64,000 nucleotides of DNA from Paludibacteraceae bacterium (GTDB taxonomy: Bacteria; Bacteroidota; Bacteroidia; Bacteroidales; Paludibacteraceae), in assembly GCA_017448985.1 (NCBI GenBank), contig JAFSKL010000024.1:23363-87362 (forward strand), in the 5' to 3' direction. The notes under the pieces are model-generated. The model was not told where the DNA came from. It made no database searches and saw only the letters and a program-made list of their open reading frames with translations. Below are positions 54,653 through 63,915 of this stretch, piece after piece (positions within the stretch are counted from its first letter, which is position 1; each line of letters opens with the position of its first letter). The translations under genes were made by a program, and so were the position numbers.

Positions 54653-57487
54653 TCAGAAGATGAACTTTATCCACTTGTTTTTGCGTCCCAATTTGCCGGC
54701 AACGGCGTGCTGAAGCATGTACACTTCGCCCGGGATGAAGCGTTTGGGGTCGAGTGGGTAGATATACTCGCCGTAGCGTACCTGCTGTGAAAAGACGAGG
54801 CGTCCTGACGCGTCGAAGCAATAGAGCATGTCGCCGCTTTCGGGTTGGGTGAGGTAGAGAGCGTGTTGCGCGGGATCATAATTGATACTATCGAGCGCGA
54901 GCGTGAGCTGCTTGCTGTCGCGTGGTTGGCCGGCGATAGTGGTGACCTCGACGGGGTCGGACAGGTCGGTGAGGTGCTCCTCGCAACCTTTGTCCAAGTC
55001 AGTGGTCTGCACCTGGTAGAAATAGCGGTTAGCGGGTTCCAGGTCGCCGAAGGTATAGGAGGCCGTGTCGCCGAAGACGAAGGAGGTGAGCTTGATCTCC
55101 TTGCCCTTGTGGACATAGGTGATCTGCTGTGAGATAGTAGCGACGAAGGCATCGAGAGCGACCCCTTTCTCGCCGTTGTCGAGCCATGTGAGGCGGAAAG
55201 CGCGGTAGTTCTTTTCGGGTTCAAAATCCAGACTCTCTGTCACTTTCTTGGACTTCTTGGTGACGACTATCTGCGTGCCCTGTTCCCATTCGGTGCCGTT
55301 GAAGGCCTCGAGTTCGATGACTCCCACAGTATCCATAGTGGAGGCAAACGCATTGTACCAGAAAGAGAGGCGGGTAACGGGTGCGGGGTAGGTCTCGGAT
55401 GTGATCTGGTCGCCGTAGTTCTTGAAGTAGAGCGCGCGCTGTCCGTCGGCTTTGTCGGTAGTGGTGGTGAGGCAGGTGTTGGACTGCCATCCCTGCTCAC
55501 GGATCTTGGAGAAGTCAGTGAAGTTCTCGAAGCCCTGCTTGTACTCGGTGATGCCTTCCTCGACCTGATAGAGGGTGAGGTAGAACTGCTCGGCGTCATC
55601 CTGGTTCAGCCAGTTGGCCTTGAACGAGTACGGCGTGACATCGGTGACAGGCAGGGTGACAGGTGTGTGCACGAGGACCGGCCGCGGTGAGGTGCCGGTG
55701 ACAGGCAGGGAGATGCTGGCACCGGTGGAGGCGATGGAGATATTGCCTTTGGTGACATCGCAGTCCTGACGCACGGGTGTGAAGCTGATCCAGACGCGCT
55801 GCTCGAGGGTGGAGTCGCTATTGGCATAGAGCTCGAGGCTGCGGCTCCAGTCATAGCTCTCCCAATCGGGTGCTTCGTCGCCCACATAGAGGCGGAACAT
55901 ATTGGACCCGGAAGTGAGCGTGAGCGGTTTCTCGGGGTCGAGACCCGTACCGAGGATGTCGAACGACTGCGGATTCCATGCGGCTATCTTCTTGTTATCG
56001 CCGACAGGCGTGACGAGTTCGATACTCTCCTTGTCGGTACGGAGCGTCGAACCGCCGTCGCTGATGAAGGTGAAGCTGAGCACTTCGCCTGCTTCCCGGA
56101 TGTTGAAGACGGGCTGGGAGAGCTGGGTGCCGTTATGGAGGACGGGCGTGAAAGCGGTGACATTGTTCGAGCCGGGATAGACATCGGAGGCTCGTCCGTT
56201 TTCGCCGTTGTTACGGCGTTTCCAGGTGATGCCGTTGGCTTCCTCGAGGTGCATACGCATGACCGTAGGGCCATTGTTGGGCGTGTTGCTCAGCCAAGCG
56301 GAGGAACTATAGTCGATATGCCAGACGATGAGTCCGGAGTTAGGCAGGTAGCTATCCCAGACGCTGGTCCCGCTGCGGTAGTCGAGCAGGAAGAACTCGG
56401 ATGGATTAGGACTCGTGCCGGAGAGATTGTGCGTCTCTGCGGCAATGAGGTAAGCCTCTTTGCGGAAGGGTATGTCGGTGAGGGTGTACTGTCCGGGCAG
56501 GAGAAGCTGCTTGGGGTGGAGCCATCCCTCGTACATGCGTTCGTAGGCGGTGAAAGGCGGCGGCGTGTTGCCATTGTTGTTATAGCTGCCGTTGCACATG
56601 ATATCCCAATTGCCGACGGAGTAGTAGTTATAGCCGGTGTCGTAGAAGTCGGGCTGTCCGATGACATGTCCGAACTCATGGCAGAAAGTGCCGATACCAC
56701 AACGGGTGGAACCACGGCTGCCTTTGTACTCGGAGGTACATGCATAAGTGGAGACAGTGACGCCGTCGAGCCGCACTTTCATGTAGGAGATATTGCTCTG
56801 GTGCGGCCAAACGGTGTTCTCGCCACCACCTTCGGCTTCGTTATGTCCTGCAAAGAAGACGAACACATTATCGAGGATGCCGTCGTTGTTGAGGTCATAG
56901 TTCTTGAAGTTGACGCCGGCTTCGTGTGCCAGTTCGCAGGCTTCGGCTATCATCTCGCCGCCGTGTGCGCTGGAGGACTGGCCGGTGTTACCGCCGTAGT
57001 ACTCCATGTTGCGGGACAGCTTGAAGGGTCCGAAGCAGTCGAACTGGGGCTGAAAGAGGCTGTCGGAGGACGCGATATAGTAGTCGCGGCACGATCCGGT
57101 AGCCCCGTTGTAGTCATAGCCGGACCGATTGAGCAAGTCGCGGAAGTCCTCCAGCGACTCGCCCATATCCAGGTCCGCAAAACTGACCAATAGCACCAAG
57201 CTGCGCGGCGAGCCCGTGGTAGGGAAAGTGAGGCTGCCGGGCCCCATGGGTGCACGCCTTTGGCTGCGACGCAGCGCAGCCTCTTGCAGCACGGCGGGTT
57301 CACGGCTTCCGCTCAACAGTTCACCATCCAAGGACTCGACATACGAGTGAAACTCGTCGCCAAAGACACGAGCCATGACGGTCGTCCCGTCGGGTTTGGT
57401 GTATCCAAACGGAACCGGTGAAGCTACTACGGCCCAAGCCGCCAGGCTCAGCCAACACGCACAACTGAATGCTATTACCTTTTTCAT
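54653..57487 (-). CDS. Large secreted M6 family metalloprotease with type IX sorting domain
   Basis: 944 residues from ATG at 57487 (MKKVIAFSCACWLSLAAWAV); the frame is open to 57568 but that covers the promoter. Propeptide SPVPFGYTKPDGTTVMARV to about 90, catalytic domain with HEFGHVIGQPD at 270-280, then Ig/fibronectin-like domains (about 480-880, PYSFKANWLNQDDAEQFYLT and RYFYQVQTTDLD). The C-terminal domain with FDASGRLVFSQQ and VYMLQHAVAGKLGRKNKWIK fits a type A sorting domain. It should be secreted and attached by the type IX system. It is transcribed from its own promoter between two terminator/promoter regions. Confidence 0.9.
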   Translation of the reverse strand: MKKVIAFSCACWLSLAAWAVVASPVPFGYTKPDGTTVMARVFGDEFHSYVESLDGELLSGSREPAVLQEAALRRSQRRAPMGPGSLTFPTTGSPRSLVLLVSFADLDMGESLEDFRDLLNRSGYDYNGATGSCRDYYIASSDSLFQPQFDCFGPFKLSRNMEYYGGNTGQSSSAHGGEMIAEACELAHEAGVNFKNYDLNNDGILDNVFVFFAGHNEAEGGGENTVWPHQSNISYMKVRLDGVTVSTYACTSEYKGSRGSTRCGIGTFCHEFGHVIGQPDFYDTGYNYYSVGNWDIMCNGSYNNNGNTPPPFTAYERMYEGWLHPKQLLLPGQYTLTDIPFRKEAYLIAAETHNLSGTSPNPSEFFLLDYRSGTSVWDSYLPNSGLIVWHIDYSSSAWLSNTPNNGPTVMRMHLEEANGITWKRRNNGENGRASDVYPGSNNVTAFTPVLHNGTQLSQPVFNIREAGEVLSFTFISDGGSTLRTDKESIELVTPVGDNKKIAAWNPQSFDILGTGLDPEKPLTLTSGSNMFRLYVGDEAPDWESYDWSRSLELYANSDSTLEQRVWISFTPVRQDCDVTKGNISIASTGASISLPVTGTSPRPVLVHTPVTLPVTDVTPYSFKANWLNQDDAEQFYLTLYQVEEGITEYKQGFENFTDFSKIREQGWQSNTCLTTTTDKADGQRALYFKNYGDQITSETYPAPVTRLSFWYNAFASTMDTVGVIELEAFNGTEWEQGTQIVVTKKSKKVTESLDFEPEKNYRAFRLTWLDNGEKGVALDAFVATISQQITYVHKGKEIKLTSFVFGDTASYTFGDLEPANRYFYQVQTTDLDKGCEEHLTDLSDPVEVTTIAGQPRDSKQLTLALDSINYDPAQHALYLTQPESGDMLYCFDASGRLVFSQQVRYGEYIYPLDPKRFIPGEVYMLQHAVAGKLGRKNKWIKFIF

Positions 57488-57514
57488 TAGGACACAATTT
57501 ACCAATTTGGGCTG

Positions 57515-57546
57515 CAAAGGTACAAAAAATAATTGAGATATGCAAG
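57515..57546 (-). promoter_or_regulatory. Promoter of the large M6 protease
   Basis: TACCTTTG at 57515-57522 and CTTG at 57543-57546 (within TTGCATAT), 20 bases apart, minus strand. Confidence 0.82.
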
Positions 57547-57575
57547 AAAAAGCCACACTTTTTTGCAAATTGTAT

Positions 57576-57603
57576 AAAAAACAGGCTACCCAATGGCAGC
57601 CTG
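57576..57603 (-). terminator. Rho-independent terminator of the SusCD operon
   Basis: On the minus strand: stem CAGGCTGCC/GGTAGCCTG with an ATT-G loop and one mismatch, followed by six T. It lies 25 bases after the lipoprotein stop. Confidence 0.88.
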
Positions 57604-57627
57604 CTTAATGATCTATAATCTAAATGA

Positions 57628-58791
57628 TTATAATTTACGCAGTTTTGTGTTGCTCAATACTTGACGAACTTTAGCCGGAATAACCGGTTCCTCTTTGTAT
57701 CGTTTAGGAATGATAGAAGCTTTGTGATGAGCCGGTGCTTCTTCAATATAACTGACGGTACCTTCGTAATGCTCAGAAATAACGCGAAGTTCATAAGGTT
57801 TAACTGCGCCTTCTTCGTCACATACAAGGCCGTAGAAAGTGTCTTCAGAAGCATTGTCGAACCAATCGATGTCTCCTTCATAAGTGAAGTCGTCCCCATT
57901 ATACTGAATATTCAGTTTCTTAACAATACCATCAACAAGACCGTAGTCAATACCCCATGTTGATTCCTCTTCTGTGTGGTCAGCAGTAAAGATCATAGCA
58001 CCATCCATATCAACAGCACCACCACCGAAGAACAGATCCCACTTGATATTATCTCCTGTGCCTCCTTCAATGAGTTCGTTGAGATATGACTCCATGTACT
58101 CGCAGTAAATGTCTTTATCATAGGAACCTGCTTTACCTATGTTTCGATAAAGTTGTCCCTGGGTGTCAGCGATTGCAAATGTCCCCCAACCAAACGGAAT
58201 ACCATTATAATCACCGGCAGCCTCATCGTTGATCGTATAGAAAGGAACCATAGCGTATATCAATAAACCTTTACCGGTAAATCCAATCCCCGAAACATAA
58301 GTGACGTCTCCGTCCCACGCAAGAACAGGCCACATACCGAGGCAAACGTGAACTGATTGATTATCAAGGAAGGAAAGAGCCATAACGGTGTCTGTCTCTG
58401 TGAACAATGTGTCAGCAGCAAGTCCGAATACACCATAGTCTTCAATTCGGTAAGAATCATAAGATGAAATAATGGTAACGACGCAAGTGTCGGAAATGGC
58501 ACCTTCAGCGGATGCGATGACCTTCACCACACCGGCTGCTATACCGGATACGAGACCGGAAGCGTCGACGGTAGCTATCTCTTCGTTCTCCGAACGGAAG
58601 CGGATCTCTACACCCTCTTTGGCGGGGCTGATTTCAGCACGCAGTTTGCCTTGCTCGCCTTCAGACAACTCGAGTTCATGTTTGTCCAAAACCACTTTGA
58701 GGTCCTCTGTCGGTTTCGGTTCATCGGGTTTGCAACCAACCATTACAACGGTTGCTACGGCTATAAAAGCCATTAAATACAGTTTTTTCAT
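57628..58791 (-). CDS. Lipoprotein with Ig-like (BIG2) domain, SusCD-associated
   Basis: 387 residues. The lipobox VVMVGCKPD gives a lipid-anchored Cys at 20. Residues 30-110 form a BIG2 domain (LELSEGEQGKLRAEISPAKE, IATVDASGLVSGIAAG). The rest is a large domain of unknown family with acidic Asp/Gly-rich strands. It ends with a basic tail (NTKLRKL). As the third gene of a SusC-SusD operon it probably sits on the cell surface and binds or processes the imported substrate. It is followed by a terminator. Confidence 0.8.
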   Translation of the reverse strand: MKKLYLMAFIAVATVVMVGCKPDEPKPTEDLKVVLDKHELELSEGEQGKLRAEISPAKEGVEIRFRSENEEIATVDASGLVSGIAAGVVKVIASAEGAISDTCVVTIISSYDSYRIEDYGVFGLAADTLFTETDTVMALSFLDNQSVHVCLGMWPVLAWDGDVTYVSGIGFTGKGLLIYAMVPFYTINDEAAGDYNGIPFGWGTFAIADTQGQLYRNIGKAGSYDKDIYCEYMESYLNELIEGGTGDNIKWDLFFGGGAVDMDGAMIFTADHTEEESTWGIDYGLVDGIVKKLNIQYNGDDFTYEGDIDWFDNASEDTFYGLVCDEEGAVKPYELRVISEHYEGTVSYIEEAPAHHKASIIPKRYKEEPVIPAKVRQVLSNTKLRKL

Positions 58792-58825
58792 ACCTTAATT
58801 TGTTTTGTTTGTAAATGAATATTTG

Positions 58826-60433
58826 TTACAGTTCATAAATGCCAACTGTTTTCTTTTTCAGGTTCTGCGTGTCCTCGTTCGACTCGCGGAGATAGGGGTT
58901 GTAGTACAACTCACCGGAAGGCAGCTCGAAGGTGAAATAACGGGCCATGTTAGCAGCGGCAGGATTGATGGAGTTATCTTTCTTGTTGCTGCTAAGGTGG
59001 TTCTCTCCAAGTGATACCTTTTCTTGGTAACGGCGGAAAGTCTGCAGTCCGTAGCCCTCACCCCAGAGCTCGACACGCCAGTTATACTTGATGGCAGCGA
59101 GCCAGTCGTCCTGCGAGATGATACCCATCTTCCAGGTGTTGTAGGCATCGGCCTGTTCGGGCAGCACGCGGAGGTCGGTGATAGCCAGGAGGTGAGTCTG
59201 CGCTTCGCCTAAGTCATTGGCACGGGCTGCGGCCTCGGCTGCGATGAGGTAAGCCAGTTCCCAACGCATGTAGATATTGTCGCTGAGCCAGTCACGGTCA
59301 CCTTGCAGCTTCTTGCTGGTAGCCGAGTAGAACTTACCGTCCGGCGCGTACTTGAAGTCATCCGCATCCTTGGCGCCACTGCTGGCATAATTATTCCACC
59401 AACCTTTGCGGACATCCCAGGCAGGGATAGCGTCGTAGAGGATCTGGTCGATGCCCTTGACGTCTCCGGCGCTGGCGTAGCTGTAGGAATAGATGTCGCA
59501 CTGACCGAAGAACGAAGCGAGCGAGGTGGTGTTCTGCACGGTGACATCCTCACCCCATATCCAGTTCTTGTTCTCCACATTGTTGAAGCCTGTGGTGAGC
59601 ACTTCGTCGAAGGGCAGGAGGTGTACGTCGCCTTTGTTGATAGCCTCTTTGGCCCATTTGAGGGCGTTGGCGTACTCTCCCTTGTTGAGGAACGAGTAGG
59701 CGAGCGTGATACGGGCCACATCGGCGTTGACCTCTATCTTGCTGTCGCGCTCACACATGCTGTATGCCTCGAAATACTGGATAGCGAGGTCGAGGTCGTT
59801 CTCTATCTGCAGGTAGAGGTCGCTGACCGTAGCACGCGGACGGCCGATGACCGTATCCACGCGGGTGTCGGACTCGGTGTAGATAGGCACTGAGAGGTCG
59901 GTCTCGGCAGCCTCTACGGGCACGAAGAAACGGCTCAGACCGGCATAGGCCCAACCGCGGAGCGTGAGCACTTCGGCATAGTACATGCCGTTATAGAGCG
60001 CTTCCTCGGTGAGCGTGTCGGCTTTGAACTCGAGCTGCGGCAAGCCCTTGGCTTCCAGCGCGTTGATAGCTTTGTTACACGTACGGATGAAGGTGTAGTA
60101 ATACGCCCAGAGGTATCCGCGACGACCGTAGGTCTGCATCAGCTCATCGGTGGCGAACCAGCCGTAGTTCTGGGTCCGGAGGGCCATGTCGCCACAGAGC
60201 AGGTCACCGTACATATCGATGGCACGCTGTGCGAAATAGTCGTGTCCGTCGGAGTTGATGAACAGGTTCGGGTATGCACCCTTGATGAGGCCCTCCAAGG
60301 CATTGTCCATACGATAGAACTGCTCCTCGGTGATGGTGCTGCCGCTCGGTTCCTGCGTCAGGTAGTTCTCCGAACAGCTGACGGCGATCAGCGCCGTAAG
60401 GGCCAAAACGAATATAAATTGAATCTTTCTCAT
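58826..60433 (-). CDS. SusD/RagB family nutrient-binding lipoprotein
   Basis: 535 residues. The lipobox IAVSC gives a Cys near 20, with SusD features: NYLTQEPSGSTITEEQFYRM, TPR-like helices (MYYAEVLTLRGWAYAGLSRF) and the C-terminal INPAAANMARYFTFELPSGEL. It caps the SusC transporter encoded 18 bases upstream and binds the substrate at the surface. The substrate cannot be deduced: no glycoside hydrolase adjoins, while an M6 protease lies next door, so a peptide or glycopeptide is possible. Confidence 0.94.
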   Translation of the reverse strand: MRKIQFIFVLALTALIAVSCSENYLTQEPSGSTITEEQFYRMDNALEGLIKGAYPNLFINSDGHDYFAQRAIDMYGDLLCGDMALRTQNYGWFATDELMQTYGRRGYLWAYYYTFIRTCNKAINALEAKGLPQLEFKADTLTEEALYNGMYYAEVLTLRGWAYAGLSRFFVPVEAAETDLSVPIYTESDTRVDTVIGRPRATVSDLYLQIENDLDLAIQYFEAYSMCERDSKIEVNADVARITLAYSFLNKGEYANALKWAKEAINKGDVHLLPFDEVLTTGFNNVENKNWIWGEDVTVQNTTSLASFFGQCDIYSYSYASAGDVKGIDQILYDAIPAWDVRKGWWNNYASSGAKDADDFKYAPDGKFYSATSKKLQGDRDWLSDNIYMRWELAYLIAAEAAARANDLGEAQTHLLAITDLRVLPEQADAYNTWKMGIISQDDWLAAIKYNWRVELWGEGYGLQTFRRYQEKVSLGENHLSSNKKDNSINPAAANMARYFTFELPSGELYYNPYLRESNEDTQNLKKKTVGIYEL

Positions 60434-60451
60434 ACTATTCTCCTTTCTTCA

Positions 60452-63400
60452 TTAGAATGTGAACTTGACACCACCCATGATCGTGGACAACGGCGAGTAG
60501 CCGTGCGTGTCGGACGAGCCGGTGAAGGAAGTCATCGGGTTGTAGCCGTGGCGCGCGGTGGCTATAGCCAGGTTGTTGGCGTTGACATAGAGGTTGAGCT
60601 TAGTGAGTTTGATCTTCTCGATCAGCTTCTTGGGGAAGTTATAACCGAGCTGTATGTTGTTGAGGCTGACATACGAGTTGCTGGTGAGGAAACGCGTCGA
60701 GCCTTCGGTAGCGTACACGTCGGTACCGCCTACACCGTTAGAGAAGCGCGGGATATCCGTCGGGTCGAGGTTGGAGTAGGTGCCGTCGGCATTGAGCTTG
60801 CCGTGACCCGGGTTGTACTCGGTCCACGCCTTGCGGGCATCGATATGCCAGTTATGGCCACCCACCTGCGCATTCTGCATGAGGGATATATAGACATTGT
60901 CATAGCCGTAGCCGCCTATCTGATAGGAGCAGGTAGCGGAGAGGGTGACACCATAGACCTCGAGGTCAAAGCCGAAACCGCCGCTGATGTCGGGTATATA
61001 GCTCTTGCCCACATACTGCGCTGCAGCCACCGAGGCATCGTTGGTGATCGTCGAAGCGAGGTACTGCTCGGGGTTCTCCACGCCTTTGTCTTTCTGCTCG
61101 AGGATCCACTGGTGCAGCGACGGGATATAGTTGTACTCGTTGTTGCCCTTGTTCTCCATGAAATCACCGTCTCGGGTATCGTAGAAGGCCTCGAAGAGCG
61201 ACTCACCATTCGACGGATCCACACCCAGGTAACGGAGCGTGTAATGGTCGTAGAGCGAGTGGCCTACGGACATGGCGCCGTTCATCAGCATGCGGTGCTC
61301 CACGCCCTGATCGTCGGTGTAATCCACCGGCATCTGGGTCATGTAGTTGCGATAGTGTGCACCGTTGAGCATGAGGTCCAGCTTGACATTACGCATATCC
61401 ACCGCGTGGGCCTTGAAGGTGAACTCGACACCCTGGTTGACCATCTTCGCATCGTTGGTCGGGATGGAAGAGAAGCCCGTCGAAGGCGCTATGGCACGCG
61501 GGAAGAGCATGTTGTCTGTCAGTTTGTAGAAATAGTCGAACTCCATGTCGAGGTACTTGTTGATGGAGAGCTCGAGACCGAGATCGACCACGTTCGAACG
61601 CTCCCAGGTGATCTCGGGATTACCCTTGCTGTCCTCCATATAGACGATCTGGTCATTCAGGTTCTCAATCACATAGGTGTTCGTGTAGCTGTAGAGTGAG
61701 TTGATCTGGTTTCCCAACACACCCCAACTGAGACGCAGCTTACCGTCTTTGAGCCAGTCACTGACAGGGTCGATAAACTCCTCGTTGGTGAAGGTCCAGG
61801 CCACGCCGACCGAACCGAAGTGTCCCCAGCGGTGACCCTTGGCATAACGCGAGCTGCCGTCGGCGCGGTAGTTGGCGAGCAGGGTGTAACGCTCTTTGTA
61901 GGAATAGGTGGCCGTAGCGAAATAGGCATCCAGCGCATAACGGGTGCTGTTACCCTCCACGGCGTTCATCTTAACGGCATTGCTCAACTCGAGGCTGGCA
62001 CCGTCGGCGAGGTACGACTTATAACCGTACTGTGCGTTGACGAGGTAGAGGTAGTTCTCGTGACCGGCCATCACACGGATCGTATGGTCACCGAAGGTGT
62101 TGTTGTACTCCAGCATCTCCTGCGCGGAGATGGTGAACTGGTTGCTCACCTCCTGGAGGATACGACCGATGTCCTGGGCATCGCCGTAGTACTTGTTGGT
62201 CAACTGTGAATAGCGGTTGTTATAGTAGTGGAGACCGGCATTGACGGTGAACTTGAGGCCCTTGTAGAGCTTGAATTCGAGCGTGGTCTTGGCGTCCACT
62301 TCGTGCTGCACCTGGTTCTCACGGTCGAGCCGGAGCGAACCTGCCGGGTTGATTCCCATACCGAACGAACGGCGCAGGTTGTTGCCGTAGTCGTACATGG
62401 GCTGTCCCGTACGCGGATCGATGGCTATACTGCCGTCCTCGGCACGCTCATAGACGGGATAGATAGGCGGGATAGCGTTGACATAGTAGAAGCCGTTGTT
62501 CATCACGCCGTCGCCGTCCTGGTCGGGATGGTTCATCGTGTAGTACGAGTAGGCGAGGTTGATGTTGCCCTTGAACCATTTCTTGGGCTCGTAGTCCACA
62601 TTGGTACGCATGGTGAAGCGGTTGAAGTCGGAGGCCTGATAGTAGCCTTCGTCCATCAGATAGCCGAACGAGGTGAAGTACTGGATCTTCTCCGAACCGC
62701 CGTGGAGCTTGACATTGGCATCCACTTTCTGTCCCACGCGGAAGATGGCATCTTTCCACGACTCGAGATTCTCGTACCCGGGCAGACGCTTGTTCGTATA
62801 GTCGAACTTGGGATGAGGCAAACCGTCGATGAGGTTCTCGTTGATGAGGAAGCGACCGTCACCGCTGGCGTTCCACAGGTTGTAGCCCTTGGGCAGACCG
62901 CTGGCGCTGAAGAGCATACGGTTGGTGTTATCGACCGCCGTCTTGACCGCAGGCAGCGAGTTGCCACCGTAGCGCACGCCGTTGTAGATCGACTGCCAGG
63001 CGAGGGTGACATACTCTTCGGGACTGGTGATGACATCGTAGAGCGGCAGCAACCGCATGTTGGCGCCGTACTTGACATCCACATCGATATGTCCTTCGTC
63101 ACCCGATGTACCTTTCTTGGTGGTGATGACGATCACACCGTTGGCACCGCGGGCTCCGTAGAGGGAGGTGGCGGTGGCATCCTTGAGGATAGTGGTCGAG
63201 GCGATATCGCCCGGATCGATGGAGCTGATTTCACCGTCGTAGGTCACACCGTCCACCACGTAGAGCGGAGCCGAACTGCCGTTGAGCGAACCGATACCAC
63301 GAATGCGGATCGTTGCGTTCGAACCGGGCTGGCCGCTACCGTTGATCACTTGCACACCGGCTACTTCTCCTGCCAGGGCTTTGGAGATCTCGGACGGACT

Positions 63401-63784
63401 CTTCTTCTCGATGTCCTCCGCTTTCACAGCCTGCGCCGAACCGGCATACGAGCCTTTGCTCACATTACCGAAACCGGTGACTACCACTTCCTGGATGAGT
63501 TCGGTGTTCTCCTGCATGATGATACGCATGTTCTTACCGGCAGGCACCGACTGGGTGGCCATACCGACGAAGCTGACGATCAGCGTCTTCACCGACTCCG
63601 GTACATCCATCTCAAACTGACCATCGTAGTCCGAGATCGTACCGAGCGTGGTGCCTTCTGCCTGGATACTCGCGCCGATCACCGGCTCGCCCTTGGCATC
63701 CAACACCACTCCGTTTACATGCTTCTGAGCCAGCAAACCCACGCTCAGCATAGCAAGAAACAAAAGGGTTAAAATCTTCTTCAT
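60452..63784 (-). CDS. SusC/RagA family TonB-linked outer-membrane transporter
   Basis: 1110 residues. Signal peptide (LLFLAMLSVGLLAQ), a carboxypeptidase-like N-terminal domain (VNGVVLDAKGEPVIGASIQA), a plug with the signature LYGARGANGVIVITTKKG, and a large barrel ending in VKFTF. It imports oligomers across the outer membrane with TonB energy, together with the SusD partner. It is the first gene of a three-gene operon. The 500-codon open frame on the other strand is a shadow. Confidence 0.96.
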   Translation of the reverse strand: MKKILTLLFLAMLSVGLLAQKHVNGVVLDAKGEPVIGASIQAEGTTLGTISDYDGQFEMDVPESVKTLIVSFVGMATQSVPAGKNMRIIMQENTELIQEVVVTGFGNVSKGSYAGSAQAVKAEDIEKKSPSEISKALAGEVAGVQVINGSGQPGSNATIRIRGIGSLNGSSAPLYVVDGVTYDGEISSIDPGDIASTTILKDATATSLYGARGANGVIVITTKKGTSGDEGHIDVDVKYGANMRLLPLYDVITSPEEYVTLAWQSIYNGVRYGGNSLPAVKTAVDNTNRMLFSASGLPKGYNLWNASGDGRFLINENLIDGLPHPKFDYTNKRLPGYENLESWKDAIFRVGQKVDANVKLHGGSEKIQYFTSFGYLMDEGYYQASDFNRFTMRTNVDYEPKKWFKGNINLAYSYYTMNHPDQDGDGVMNNGFYYVNAIPPIYPVYERAEDGSIAIDPRTGQPMYDYGNNLRRSFGMGINPAGSLRLDRENQVQHEVDAKTTLEFKLYKGLKFTVNAGLHYYNNRYSQLTNKYYGDAQDIGRILQEVSNQFTISAQEMLEYNNTFGDHTIRVMAGHENYLYLVNAQYGYKSYLADGASLELSNAVKMNAVEGNSTRYALDAYFATATYSYKERYTLLANYRADGSSRYAKGHRWGHFGSVGVAWTFTNEEFIDPVSDWLKDGKLRLSWGVLGNQINSLYSYTNTYVIENLNDQIVYMEDSKGNPEITWERSNVVDLGLELSINKYLDMEFDYFYKLTDNMLFPRAIAPSTGFSSIPTNDAKMVNQGVEFTFKAHAVDMRNVKLDLMLNGAHYRNYMTQMPVDYTDDQGVEHRMLMNGAMSVGHSLYDHYTLRYLGVDPSNGESLFEAFYDTRDGDFMENKGNNEYNYIPSLHQWILEQKDKGVENPEQYLASTITNDASVAAAQYVGKSYIPDISGGFGFDLEVYGVTLSATCSYQIGGYGYDNVYISLMQNAQVGGHNWHIDARKAWTEYNPGHGKLNADGTYSNLDPTDIPRFSNGVGGTDVYATEGSTRFLTSNSYVSLNNIQLGYNFPKKLIEKIKLTKLNLYVNANNLAIATARHGYNPMTSFTGSSDTHGYSPLSTIMGGVKFTF

Positions 63785-63854
63785 TGTGTGTTATTATTTT
63801 TTTATTTATCGTTCGCGTACGGGTATGTTCGCGCAAAGCACGCGAAAAAGTGCG

Positions 63855-63915
63855 CAAAGGTACAACAAATATTTGAAATACACAAGGATTTGACGATAAA
63901 AATCAAATTTATTTG
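63855..63915 (-). promoter_or_regulatory. Promoter and extended upstream element of the SusC operon (copy 3)
   Basis: TACCTTTG at 63855-63862 and CTTG at 63883-63886, 20 bases apart, minus strand, with the conserved upstream block TCAAATTTATTTG as at 12185 and 45903. The rest, to 64000, shows no gene; it has one short inverted repeat (CCCC...GGGG at 63976-63992). Confidence 0.82.

Noticed and set aside
60242-61699. 485-codon open frame opposite the SusC C-terminal half
   Set aside because: Also a shadow: repetitive Val/Gly/His-rich translation with no recognisable domain or start context.
62228-63772. 514-codon open frame on the plus strand opposite the SusC gene
   Set aside because: Shadow frame; the opposite strand encodes an unmistakable SusC protein and no motif is seen in the shadow.
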